Source: Dipylidium caninum (taxonomy: Eukaryota > Platyhelminthes > Cestoda > Cyclophyllidea > Dipylidiidae). From it: DNA of 64,000 nt. How positions within the stretch are numbered: the stretch's first letter is position 1; every line of letters begins with the position of its first letter. The stretch lies in assembly GCA_017562135.1 (NCBI GenBank), contig QEYB01001046.1, positions 124,001-188,000 of the forward strand. Reading direction: 5' to 3'. The notes under the pieces were generated by a model that saw only the letters and a program-made list of their open reading frames with translations, had not been told where the DNA came from and searched no databases. This document shows positions 27,952 to 39,020 of this stretch, one piece after another. The position numbers were made by a program, and so were the translations under genes.

Positions 27952-27974
27952 AATTGCCTTTTGAGAAGGCAATT
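27952..27974. repeat. Short perfect hairpin
   Basis: Nine-base perfect arms aattgcctt/aaggcaatt flank a five-base loop. Outer ctgac/gtcag segments could extend the stem. Confidence 0.6.
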
Positions 27975-29161
27975 GAATTGAGAGTCAGTTGGGATGATTA
28001 AGTTCAGGTGGTTCAGGTGAAATCTTTACACTTCTCCTACAGAAGTACATCTTATCAGGCACAATTCATCCTCCACAGTTTTGCCAAGCAAATTTACTTT
28101 CAGGCTACCGAGTTGTTTGCGCTCGAGGTGGCGCCACCGCAGTCTGGTCTCGTGGCGGTGGCGGAGCGGAGGCAGCATTTTTACAGTGAAACAGCCATCA
28201 TTACTGCGTTTTGGACACACTTTGCTCGTTGAAGGCGCGGAAGTGGCAGTGTTGGAAGAATTGACTCAATGCACAGCCTCAGAGCGGCCTCTCGCCGACT
28301 CGCGATGGCGGGCAGTTGTCAGGGTGCCAGTAAAAGCGAACCGAGTGTGTCGGCACCCACTTCTCGAGGCCCCCAAGTACACAGAGAAGACGAGTTTGTG
28401 AACAACTCGTGCTTGGGTAGACACGATGATGCGTGACGTGTTGCAGACTCACACCGACTTTTTTGCACACAGCAATTAGAGGTGCTTTGTACTCGATGAT
28501 TAATTAGCCACAGCCTGTTTTTTGCAGTTGGTGAGTATTTTGAATGCGAAGACGAAAATTACTTCGCCTTCTTAAAACACCCACCGGGCGGTAGAAGACT
28601 TCACCGACCACGCAGGAAGGAGCCAATGCATCAAAGTGATTTGATGTTGCAGATTGCCAAGGGAGTCCTCACGGCGAAGCGGGTGGAAGACGCGGACTGC
28701 CATGGAGCAGACACGACAACCAGAGCTGGAAGGGAAGAATTTACCGGACACTCGTGAGAGTCTCAAATGCCCAGTCGGAAGACGGACAGGAGACACTGGG
28801 CGCCGATGTTGACGCCTCGGAAGAGAACGGCGAATACCGGAGCTACGAGGCGTTCGACTCGAGCCAACTTCGGTGTATATGCCGCTCGCACACGTGGCAC
28901 CAGCGCGTAGCAGACGCGGCGAGTGACTCGAGGCCCGCGGAAACACTGCCGCGAGTCTGGTGTGAGGCGCTTCTGTGCATCCGCCTCCGAGCCGACAGCC
29001 ATTGGCTGTGTCGGTGAGGCGTTTTCAAACACCGCCGGGGGCATCTGAGAAAATCTCTACTCAGCTTTAACCACACGCCGTTTCGAGGACGGCGGTCGAA
29101 CGAAATGCTCGTCATGCAGCGCCAACATCAGCCGAAATGTCAAGCGTTTCACGAGATGTCT

Positions 29162-29178
29162 GAGAGAGAGAGAGAGAA
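29162..29178. repeat. (GA)n microsatellite
   Basis: About 8 GA units. Confidence 0.85.
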
Positions 29179-31072
29179 CGGGGGAGCTCTGGGAGAACCC
29201 TCCACTTCTGTTCTCATGACCGTCCCATCCTCGAAGAGGTTTTCAGCTGCTTGGGACAAGGGGGAGGACACGGCGACGTCAGGGTGATCGTCCATGCCAC
29301 AATTCTGAGCAGTCGTCAATGAGGAGACTGGAGAATCCCGAGTTGAATAGATGCTTCACGTTGCACCACCTGCTTCCACGGACTTTCTCGTCCACCTCGT
29401 CTCTGACAAGACCCAAACAGACAGTCTGACGCCGGTGTCGTGGCCAAAAGGGATTTTCATCCCACATGGCGGAACGAAGCAAAGCAAAATTGGCCTTACT
29501 CCTCCACGTCCGCCCTGCCTCCTGCGCCCATTTCATCAGGATCCTCTGCATTGAAGGGAGCCATTTGCCTTCGTTCATGGCTGCAAACAGGTCTTTCCTG
29601 TGGAGTTTGGTCGAGTCTCGACGAAGGAGCGATGCGCAAAATCACTAGCAATGCACGAAGAGGAGGCGGTGAAAAGACGGCCGTGGAAGGACTGCGGCCA
29701 CTCGATGGCCCTCCTCTCTCCTCCGTGAAGTCCTCTCTTCAGCCTTAGTCTGGTCGAGTCGGTCACCGCGCCGGGTCCAAGGCCAGCGCGGGCTGGGCCG
29801 CACACTCCTGGGAACGCTCGCCGTTTAGAGGGATATTCAATTTCCCGGGAGGAAAGGAAATTGAGCATGCTGATCTGGCACTATGCAAACTCAATCTACC
29901 CGAGAGAGGGTTACATTTCCGTGTCAATCACACGATTTATGGGTTTACCCAGAAAGCTGATGGGGCGATAAGATGAAGGCGATTTTCTCACGCACCAGTT
30001 AAGCTGTTAGGGCCTACATAACGGGAGGAGGGAAGACGCCACAGTCCCGTTTACGAAGCACAGAGTTGGTAAGACGAGGCGGGAGGCTGAAGTGGGCTTA
30101 ACGAAAAAGAACGCTGCAAGTGAGGCGGAAATCTCCGTCGCCTTCCATTCCGCCGAACCTCATTAGGTTTGCGAGGAAAAGGACCGCAGTTCCGTGTGCC
30201 AATTTAAGATGCCAACTCCTTTTTGTCGCGCGGAGAGAAGGAGAACGCCGGCAACTTGCCCTGTGAAACGCCAAAGTGCGTGCGTGTTGTCGGAGGCCTC
30301 GTAGGAGCATTTGATGAGGAGAGCAAAGCACCACACACCGAAGTGGTGACCTTTGAAACTCAAGTAGATGATGCAATTGGCAACCGCAACAGAAAAAAAT
30401 ACTCGCGTTGAAGATTTGAGTTGACAAGTTTGCTCAGCGGAGATGTCGACGGCGCTTCCGAAATGGCAAAAGTGGCTGATGCTACGCATCGGAGCGGCCG
30501 ATTTCCACCTTTCGATCTGTCGTAAAGCCAGAAGGTGGCTGAGGCGATAGGCTGGAGTCAAAAAAATATCATCTAAATGTGGGTACCGCTTACAGTATGC
30601 TTTTTGGTAGAGAGTACGACGCAGAAGAATCACAACGTTGCCCTTCCAGACGTCGTCGTTCGGCGTTGCATTCTCAAGAGGTGGAGCCACGCTCAACGAC
30701 GCCTAAAGAGGCCTTAAATCACCATTTGACGCGGCAAGGCATTCGGTTCAGTCGTCAGCTCGCCACTGAACCAAGCAACCGTGTCGGCATTTCATCCAAC
30801 AGACGTCGGAATCTGCCAACAGCCGACGCCAGACTCGCCCTGCCGCGCTGGCGGTGTAGTTAAAGCGGAGGGGACATTTTCAACAAGAAGAGCTACACAC
30901 TGAGAGGTGGCACTATTTCCCAGGTTTGCACCTATTAATTTGCAGTGAGAAAGCGTGGAGACAAGAAAGGCCGCGCTGTTCAAGACGATACTACTCAATG
31001 GCATGAGTAGCTCTAAGACCATGTGGTGATGAGGTAGTTAGCGCCCTCTTAGCCACGATGCGGCGAAACAGG

Positions 31073-31138
31073 CCGTTCTCGCCAAATGATCCTCATGTAG
31101 GTCTTTCAGACGGCAACTGACATTTGGCGAAAGAACGG
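31073..31138. repeat. Imperfect inverted repeat (hairpin)
   Basis: The left arm 31073-31088 (ccgttctcgccaaatg) and right arm 31121-31138 (catttggcgaaagaacgg) pair at 16 positions with a two-base bulge, around a 32-base loop. It lies about 165 bases beyond the FAAH-like poly(A) signal. Confidence 0.7.
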
Positions 31139-31301
31139 TGCCGAATGCACCAAAGGCTTCCTACAATGCACCGTCTCTTGCATAAGACCAAGAAATCGCC
31201 TTAACTGAAGCGTCCGTCCCACCTCCTGTCGCATAAAGGCTTGCCGCGAACCCGAAGGCCCTTAAGGCCCTCTCAGGCTGGATCGCAGGTAACAATGCAG
31301 C

Positions 31302-31307
31302 TTTATT
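31302..31307 (-). terminator. Candidate poly(A) signal AATAAA of the FAAH-like gene
   Basis: The plus strand reads tttatt, which is AATAAA on the gene's strand, about 197 bases past the stop codon. This would give a 3' UTR of roughly 210-230 bases. It is the only canonical hexamer I see between the stop and this point. No transcript evidence is available. Confidence 0.55.
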
Positions 31308-31503
31308 TAAGTAGTCGTGGCAATTTACAAGGGCACAAATAGTACCGAGGAAATGGCGTCAAACTCGGGTATGGAATGGGCGAGCCATCTGAAAGGCTGG
31401 AGAATGAAAGAGGCCGAGCTACACGTTAATAACGTCCGTCCTAATGGCATAATACGTAGAACAAAATAGTGAAAAGAGGGCATAAAAAAGAGGATCGAAA
31501 GCG

Positions 31504-33363
31504 TTATGGTTGACAAAGCTCCTCCAACTCTTGCATTGCCTGAAGGACAAGATCGTCCGCCCAAGGCCTGGCGGCCACTTGAACGGCCAAGGGTAGACCT
31601 TCTGCAGTCGCCTGCTGCTTCAATAACTGTTGTTCGAGGGAATTTCGAGCTGCCTTCACCTCACCTGCCATCCTCACGTCCGCTTGAGTAGTTTTACCAA
31701 GTGTAACAACACCGGCCGGGCAGTTGACGATGTTAAAGATGGTGGAATAGCCAGCTTGAAGGAAGGCCAGGCTGGCGGGCGACTTTTTCAAGAGAGCAGG
31801 GGATGCTGCGGCCGGGCCAATGAGGAGATCAACCTCTTCGTCAGACCACCACTCGAAAAACCTGTCACGATAGGCCTCAAGACCTTTGTAGATCGACTCT
31901 CTGGAAATCGGTTTCCTCCATGCCCTCAAAAAACGCTTCATTTTTCTACATTTCGCCTTCTGTTGAACTTGAATTACTAGACTGAGAGGACCACGCAGGA
32001 ATAGGGGAATTTTCGGTAGGCAACATTGAAGAATTTCATGCCAAGTGAGACTGCAGCCATGATGTTGTCTTACGTGAATGTTCCAATAAGAGTCGCTGGA
32101 AAAAAGAGTATGAAGGGCTAAGAGCAGCGGTTCCTCTGGGTTCGGGAGTGTAACTTCAATTACATTATGTCCTTTGGCTCTAAGAGCAGTCTTAACTTCG
32201 TTTAAAAGCCTTTCAACGCATGGAACAACCGGAATGACGCTAGGACAGTTGGAATAGACACCGATATTAAGAATTTTCTTGGGCGCAGCGGCCTGAAGAG
32301 GCATGAAAGGGATAGACAGGTCGGCGCGAATGGAGGTAAGCTCTGTCATTGCATCAACAATGTCTGAGGCACGTAAACCGACAATTCCTGCGGTCGGAGG
32401 TAAAAATTCAGGGAAGTTGACTACATTCGCAATACCTTCGAGGCTTAAACGTTGACCAGTGGGCTTAAAACCCACAATACCAACATTCGCTGCCGCTAAA
32501 CGGACGTCGCCGAGAATATCCAAACCAAATCCCAGAAAAGCCCCCTTTTGTTCCACAATAACCGCAATGGAAGTTGAGCCGACGACACGATCGGGGTGTG
32601 TGGGATGCAAAACTGTACCATAGAGCCTACTAGAGGCATCCATTTCGCCAAGAAGTGGAGCCGTGGTTGCGAGAGCGACCGGATTTGCGCCAATTGTGCG
32701 GAGATTTTGTACAAGGGAACAGTCCTTGACTTGACTATATCCAGCTTTAAAAACCACAGAATTGTTGCAGTCCTCACCCTTTACACAAAAGCAATTTGAG
32801 AGGCATATGGGAATCCCATGGAGTGCACTGATGGGCTTGTCCTCGCGTTTGAGCGCGTGATCAGCTACAATAGCAGTAACATCGGCATCGAAGACGACTT
32901 CTGCAATGCAGCTCGAGGATGATTGCATGAGACGAAGGAGGTAGACTTGAAGAGCCTCCACAACGTCAAGGGAGCTAAAGTCTCTTTGAACAGCAATATG
33001 CTGGCGTAATTGTGACATTGAAACAGAAGTAATCTTATCTACATTTTCCAGAGGTGTTTTAAGGCCACATAATTTAGCGGATAAACTGTTTATCACTTCT
33101 CGCCGATTAGATTTTTTCTTAGACAGATGTTTTGGACCTTCTCGAAGTTTGAGCAGGCGAATACCAATACGAGCACTAAGCCAAATGGGGCATAGAATTT
33201 CGCCGAAGAGAAATTTCCGCATGAGTTCTTGGCCTTGGATAGCCGGAGTGAAGATAACATTTGATATGAGGTCGGGGATTCTCAATTTGACAAGAACGTA
33301 GAGGACACTAGCCGCACTCAGGACAGTGGAGAAAGCACCTATGCAGAAGCTCACGCAACCCAT
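31504..33363 (-). CDS. FAAH-like amidase-signature protein, probable catalytically dead paralog
   Basis: An uninterrupted 619-codon frame runs from ATG (33363-33361) to TAA (31506-31504). FAAH enzymes are membrane-bound serine hydrolases that cleave anandamide and other fatty acid amides. Residues 5-28 form a hydrophobic N-terminal anchor, as in vertebrate FAAH. The Lys loop (182-197), the signature region (256-307, ending in GFKPTGQRLS) and the C-terminal block (589-613, GLPLAVQVAARPWADDLVLQ) all align with FAAH. In rat FAAH the triad is Lys142-Ser217-Ser241. Here the Lys142 position is Ser189. The GTDIGGSIR nucleophile motif reads GLDILGDVR, so Ser241 becomes Asp286. The Gly-rich GGSSGGE reads VVGSTSI, so Ser217 aligns with Gly262. 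I infer loss of amidase activity with the fold kept. The gene has no introns, sits in AT-rich DNA, and uses fewer G/C third positions than the oxidase gene downstream. MGC at the N-terminus is a possible lipidation signal. Family is certain; lack of activity is likely; physiological role is unknown. Confidence 0.93.
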   Translation of the reverse strand: MGCVSFCIGAFSTVLSAASVLYVLVKLRIPDLISNVIFTPAIQGQELMRKFLFGEILCPIWLSARIGIRLLKLREGPKHLSKKKSNRREVINSLSAKLCGLKTPLENVDKITSVSMSQLRQHIAVQRDFSSLDVVEALQVYLLRLMQSSSSCIAEVVFDADVTAIVADHALKREDKPISALHGIPICLSNCFCVKGEDCNNSVVFKAGYSQVKDCSLVQNLRTIGANPVALATTAPLLGEMDASSRLYGTVLHPTHPDRVVGSTSIAVIVEQKGAFLGFGLDILGDVRLAAANVGIVGFKPTGQRLSLEGIANVVNFPEFLPPTAGIVGLRASDIVDAMTELTSIRADLSIPFMPLQAAAPKKILNIGVYSNCPSVIPVVPCVERLLNEVKTALRAKGHNVIEVTLPNPEEPLLLALHTLFSSDSYWNIHVRQHHGCSLTWHEILQCCLPKIPLFLRGPLSLVIQVQQKAKCRKMKRFLRAWRKPISRESIYKGLEAYRDRFFEWWSDEEVDLLIGPAAASPALLKKSPASLAFLQAGYSTIFNIVNCPAGVVTLGKTTQADVRMAGEVKAARNSLEQQLLKQQATAEGLPLAVQVAARPWADDLVLQAMQELEELCQP

Positions 33364-33400
33364 CTAAATTGCAGGCGGATAATAAAACATAGAGACAAAT
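33364..33400 (-). promoter_or_regulatory. Possible 3' splice acceptor (cis or spliced-leader) abutting the FAAH-like start codon
   Basis: On the minus strand the bases directly before the ATG read gcaatttag, preceded by a T-rich stretch, which resembles a 3' splice site ending exactly at the start codon. The same TAG is an in-frame stop, so the protein cannot extend upstream without splicing. Flatworms are known to use spliced-leader trans-splicing, and some leaders end at or near the start codon. A 5' UTR intron fits equally well. Confidence 0.35.
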
Positions 33401-34609
33401 ATTTCATAAGGCTATAGGACATGTAGTGAGTGCAGATTATTTTCCACTATAATAACGTGATTTGGTTATCTGGGACAACACTCACACGTTATTAGGCTGC
33501 TCAATTAGTGAGGAAGCATTTAAAAACTTAACATAATCATGGATTCATGAAAAAGTGGCCTAGACTGATACAAAGATGAAATTTATTGCTTACGAGCAAT
33601 AATTGATGGCGCATTTCAGCAGAGAAAACAAACCTTGGTAATACCCATCTCCTAGTGATTTATAAGTAAAAAATAACTACTCCGTCCTTATGTCTCACAG
33701 GTTTCCGCAAGATTAACGTTGTTAAGGCAATATAAAGCGTATGGAAATAAGGTAAGTGAGAAAACTTAACACGGATTTAATTAACTATGCAGCCGTAGTC
33801 TGCAAATAATATATGCTTTCGGTACAAAAGTAGACACTTTAAACAATCCCTTTCAAAAATTAACATTTAGCGTTTTCAAAGGCAGCTATTGCTGAAATTT
33901 CATGAAATAACTGTGACCATATTTGTATTTGATATTAGTATAAGACCAAAGGTCTCATTCGCTGTAAACAAGTGCGGATGTCGAACCAAAACGTAAAAAT
34001 AACCTAAACCATACCGTTTACCTCTAATAAATTAATGAAAAAGTATTTTGTCGGACTAACGGCACCTGGCAAATTTTACCTCAGGGAGTAGACTAAGAAA
34101 TAGGTGTCAACCCTAATTACCTTTTGAACTACTGCTCCAATGTGATCAATCTCCTCTATTAATTTAAACACAAATGAGGCTGCCATCTACCATATGCAAA
34201 TGAGGTGTAAACTAAACGTCGTTGTGTGCGGCGCTATTAGACCATTAATTGCAACATTTGAAATAAAAACTTTGCGGTTAGTGTCTTAGTATAACTGTTG
34301 GATGTCATTTATCACTTAAGATGATAAGCTCTCGCTGTTGACAACATCAAGACCCTGTTCTGGAAACATGGCTGCACAGATCTGATAAATGTATATTCTA
34401 ATTAGGTCCGAATGGGATTTATCCTGTAGAATTTCCCCTATCTACTGATAAATGTATGCCAGCTTATCCGCTGCCCCATCCTTTAACCTAATAGCGTGCC
34501 AATTTGCATCTGTTCCGAAACAATGTATAAACCGGAGGAAGTCGTAGGAACCTCAATAAATGACAATAGTTACGAATAAGCTCACTAAACACATTACTTT
34601 TTGCTATTC

Positions 34610-34661
34610 AATACAATACAATACAGTAAATACAATACAATGTATACAATACTATTCATTA
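34610..34661. repeat. Degenerate (AATAC)n pentanucleotide repeat
   Basis: Repeated aatac units, some diverged, in the AT-rich island beside the FAAH-like gene. Confidence 0.8.
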
Positions 34662-37600
34662 CAATTTGCAACACTATTTTGATAAATAATGGTAGGGTGG
34701 CTTAATGCTTGATGCTGTCCGGCCTATCTACCCGGTGAGCCAGATTTTCTCTTTCTTCAAATTATTAACTGCAGTCATATCTGCAGTAACGGTTCTACAT
34801 TTGAGTAAAGGGTTCATCTTTTATTTCAAGTGGCAATAAGTGAGGCGCAGCGTAGATGAGATAGTAGATAATGGTAGTAATTTTTGTTTAGCGTCTCAGT
34901 TTTCTCGCCAAACCTCAATAAACCTTCAAATTGAATCTAGTGGAGGCTGTTAATATTAAGCTGTGATTATGCCACGTCTTCTCATCTAGTAAAACAGGAA
35001 ACGCTTCTTGATATGCCGACTGGAAGCAATGGATGGATGAATTTCATTAGATGAGAAAGCGTTTTGTAAAAGGACAATGATTGCAAGCTCATATATATAA
35101 CGTGAAGCAACAAATTTTCCTACACCATCTGTTTTTACGCCAGCGGAAGTCACTTTTATTTGAGCAGGAAAACGCCCATGAGTTGTGGACGACAATATAA
35201 CAGAAGCTTTACTTCGATGCCTTTTCAAAAGAATTTTGCTGCATTTATGCAGACGCTATCTGTTTTTGGCAATCTCCAAACAACTAGACGAAATGAGACT
35301 CATAGCACTGTTTAATAGATAAATCAAAGGTTCGCTTAATAGGTTGTCTTCCCATTGAAAATGATTTATTTAGCCATTCCTTGAAAAAGATGGACCGCCC
35401 AACGTAAGTCATGTATATGGTAAATCAAACCAGAAAGCAGATTTTCATCCATCTAGCTCGGAACTTTAAAGCCTGGGTATTTTTTCGCTTAGAAAGTCTT
35501 TAAAGGGGAAACAGGTAATGAAAAACAAGATCAAAATGCGTCTCTTAACTGCCAGAAGTAACTTTCACTGCAGAACCGTCGTCTGTCGGTATTAGATGCG
35601 GGATTAGGGCCGGAGGTCAAGGCAAAGCGTACCAACTGGGCGTGTTTCTATTGTGTCCAGCTAAACACCTTTCAGGGGGGCAGTTATCCACGAATAAGAC
35701 CGCTTGATCTGTCATACTTCAGGTGTGACTTGGCGACCTCCCCAACCTGTCGCCCAGCGCTGGATTCTGCCCCAAAGTGGTACAGCTTGGGCGTTTCACC
35801 TCCCCCCAATGCCCACGTGGTGGAGGAGAGGGGATAAACAGCATCAGTTGAGGCAGAGAAAGTTTTTGAGGCCTTCTTGGCAGATTTCACCACAAAGTCG
35901 TGTCACAGAGGGGCGACTTAGCCCATGCGGTACATGTCAAAATTCCTCTGGACAAAGTAAAAAATTCAAGAGGTCTTTGAGTAAATTTTTTCCGAAATTA
36001 GCCACAAAGACAGATGAGGAGACATGTTTATTTACCCAACAACGGGAATATTGTAACAATGAAATATTTGTTTTGTACCTTTTTTGAGTTCAAATTGTAT
36101 GTAGTTGGCAAAGTGGCCGAAGAAATAGACAAAGTGGCACATACGAATCTTTGTGCCAAGGTTCCACGCAACCAAACTTCTGAACTCCTCTAAATTATGC
36201 ATAACGGCTTTGTACAACGAAAAACGTCAGATCTAACTGCCAACTTCGAAAACTTCTCTTCGAAAAATAAAGCGTTAATTCATTCTCAGTGTCACTTATG
36301 GTCGCGAAGACTTAATGAGGTGTAGTGAGAAGCAGTCCTTCCGGGCGGTTTCCTCGCACCATTTATTTCCCGAAACCTCTAAAGGCTTGGCGTTAATCCG
36401 AGACAGTCTCCCCTGCTGAACATTGAATTGCGGCTGGAGGTTCAAGGAGGCGATTGGACATGTCAAGCCAAAACCACCATGTCTTTGCATGGGGCAGCAA
36501 CCGGACCGGGAGAATTCGGACGTGGAGGCGCTTGGAGAACCCTGAGGGCCGAGGTGGGTGACGAGGCCGGCAGCAGCGATGTCCTTTTCCTTCCGGAGGT
36601 GATGAGTGTGTGTCGAGGCGAACAGAGTCGACTGTTGGCACAGGCTGAAGCGAAGGGAGATGGGTACTTCCTGTTGCAATTAACCCGGGACGAACTTGTG
36701 TCCCTCTATGCGGATGACACTTGTACAAAACAATTAATTATGTTCTGTGACAACCAGCAGCGGCCTGAGCATACCCGGGGGCTTAAAAGTAATTGTCCCT
36801 AAGTCGCTTCCCCCCAGAAGACGATTATGACAATGCGAAAACGCGGATGTCAGCCGACTGGATGAGCGGGCGAGGCTGGTGGCGTCGTCTAAAAGTGCCC
36901 TTTCGTGCTCCTCACTGCCAGTAAGTTGGTTAAAGCCCTCGTAATAAAAGAGTAGTTTCAGATGAAAGAGTTTGGCCGTGGGGATATTGCGTTAGGCAAT
37001 AAAACCACGGAAAAATTACACTCGGGGGAGGAGAGTGGAGACATTAACGGGAAGGGTCGCGTTTTACGTGCCTAGATTGCCTGAAAATCGCTGCACTGGG
37101 CGAAAATACTCATAAAAGTGCCTCCCTCACACTTGAAATATGCCATTGGGCGTGGGATATCGGCGGAGAGATGAAAGCGCCGGTGTATATTCGTGGGCAA
37201 AATGTCCTCCCAGTTCAGCAAAACCGCCGATCACAGTTAATCTGGCCGAGGTGGCCCACCAGAACGGTCGCAGTGGGACACTCGGCCGCGTTTATCCCAA
37301 AGCGGCCTCGCATTTTGTTTGGACGAGTACTTTTTGGGCGGTTGGTTGGCAAGACGAAAGCCTCCTTTTCGGGCTGTGGAGAGATGAGAGGAGGAAAACG
37401 GACAATCGGTGCATTAGCCATTTAATAGCAGGAAGTTCATGCCGCGTTGAGAAAACCACTGTCGTGAGGTAGACCTCTCCATCTCTGTTAAAAAAGGCCG
37501 TTTTAATCTGGTGCCAAAAATTACAGTTGAATAAAAACGTGGAATCTTCAGCCTGAGAATTGAGTGAATGGACGTTTCGCCTCCTGGTTGGGTTCCTCCT

Positions 37601-37833
37601 CTTAGACAAAGTCTCGTTCTGGCCGCAGAGGTGCTCCACTGAGGCTGTTGAGTTGGCAGTTTGGAGGGAAGACAGCTGGTTGCATTTCAAAAATCCACAT
37701 TTTCCTTTTACCCCTCGCACTGAGGCTACCTGAGAGCTTGTTTCGCAAGTCCTCAGGCGGAGCATTTTGGCGGGAGTTTCTGTCTGTTATCTCGAAATGC
37801 AAAACGGTTAAAAGGGGAAATTCAGGAAGAGGC

Positions 37834-37862
37834 GGGGGGAGGAGGAGGAGGAGGAGGAGGAA
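37834..37862. repeat. (GGA)n triplet repeat
   Basis: 29 purines ending in about seven uninterrupted GGA units. Confidence 0.9.
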
Positions 37863-38977
37863 CGCCCATAGGACTGTCAGACCATGTTAAAGTGGAACGA
37901 AAAACCAAGGCTCTGCTCCAATTTAAACTTAAAAAGAGACTGCCGCACATCCGTTCTGTTAAGTCAGCTTCAACACAACCAGTAGCAAAAAAAATTTATT
38001 ACACCTTGTTATTATAATCTATAAAATTATACACGTCACATATTCGTGACGGTAGACGAACACGAACAAATAGCGACACGAGAGGGTGCTTATCCGACTA
38101 CATTATCGTAGCTGAACAGGAATATATCCACAAAACTAGCAAAGGAGGCCACTCGTGGTCTTTAACGCACTGTTGGAACGCAAAATGGAGGATTTTTGAG
38201 GGTGGGCTGACGAGAGGCTCGCCCCCAAGTGAGGCAGAAATGCGAGCGAAGGAGGTGTTAAAAGCCCACGAGGCAAAATAACTTGAGGCGAGGAAGGAGA
38301 TTGTTGGGCAGTGGTAATGCAAGAGTCCTGTCGCAATGTGCACGGAACGTCGAAGGGACAATTAGCAGGGGAAATAGTTTTCTTCGTTCCTCGCGGGTCC
38401 GCTCGGCTTCACTGCGCTCAACCTACTCAGTCGAGGAATTTTGTATACTCACTCTGCACCACAGGTGACGTGACTCTCTGACTCTGGGGTTTGGCACTAC
38501 AAATCATTCCCCAAAACCCATTGACAGCGTTTATGCTGCACTGCGAGGGTGGCACAGTCTGCCATTCAGAGTAAAACCCGCTTTGTGGGTGATCGGGGCC
38601 AACTTTCCCGCACAGCCTCAAGGCACAAAGGACTCGAGAAGTCGCACCGTCCAATTGGCGCTCTTTTTCAATAACATGGAGACACCAGGCGAAGTGGAGC
38701 AGGGATCCCGTCTTACGGGAAATTGTCCATTTTCCCCACCAACCCATCTGGCCCCTCGGCCAGGAAAATGCACTTATCAGATCTACCAGCTCCTCGCATT
38801 CACACGCTCCAGTGAAAACTCATGATAGAGTGCCGCGAGAAGGGAAGGCTGGTGAGGAACAACAGTTTCCGCAAAATCTATCAAATGTCAGTCGGCTCGA
38901 AAGGGTGCTGTTTGGCCTCCGAGACAACGAAGCGAGCTGGTGGCTCAGGTATGCAACAAGTGCTCGCTGGGAAGGAG

Positions 38978-39020
38978 GACGAGCGGAGGAGGAGGAGGAG
39001 CGCGAGCAGGAGCAGGAGAG
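38978..39020. repeat. GAG-rich triplet repeat
   Basis: gaggaggagg then gagcaggagcaggag; reads as a Glu/Arg-rich frame on the plus strand. Confidence 0.75.

Larger units (their letters stand above)
25051..31301. other. Gene-poor stretch upstream of the FAAH-like 3' end
   Basis: The part 26.8-28.0 kb is AT-richer. It contains a (TCG)n/CATCGT run near 25372-25388, a (GA)n run, a small perfect hairpin (27952-27974) and a larger hairpin (31073-31138). The 177-codon minus frame at 30163-30696 shows no domain. Confidence 0.5.

Noticed and set aside
30163..30696. 177-codon minus-strand open frame
   Set aside because: No recognisable domain, no splice or start support, and overlapping frames of similar quality on the same and the opposite strand.
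34986..35228. 80-codon minus-strand frame in the AT-rich island upstream of the FAAH-like gene
   Set aside because: No family recognised and no splice link to the FAAH-like start.
36428..36802. 124-codon plus-strand frame
   Set aside because: It looks fairly protein-like but has no recognisable motif and no neighbouring exon; could be revisited with RNA data.
37292..37765. 157-codon minus-strand frame
   Set aside because: No domain, and overlapping frames of equal length on the plus strand.
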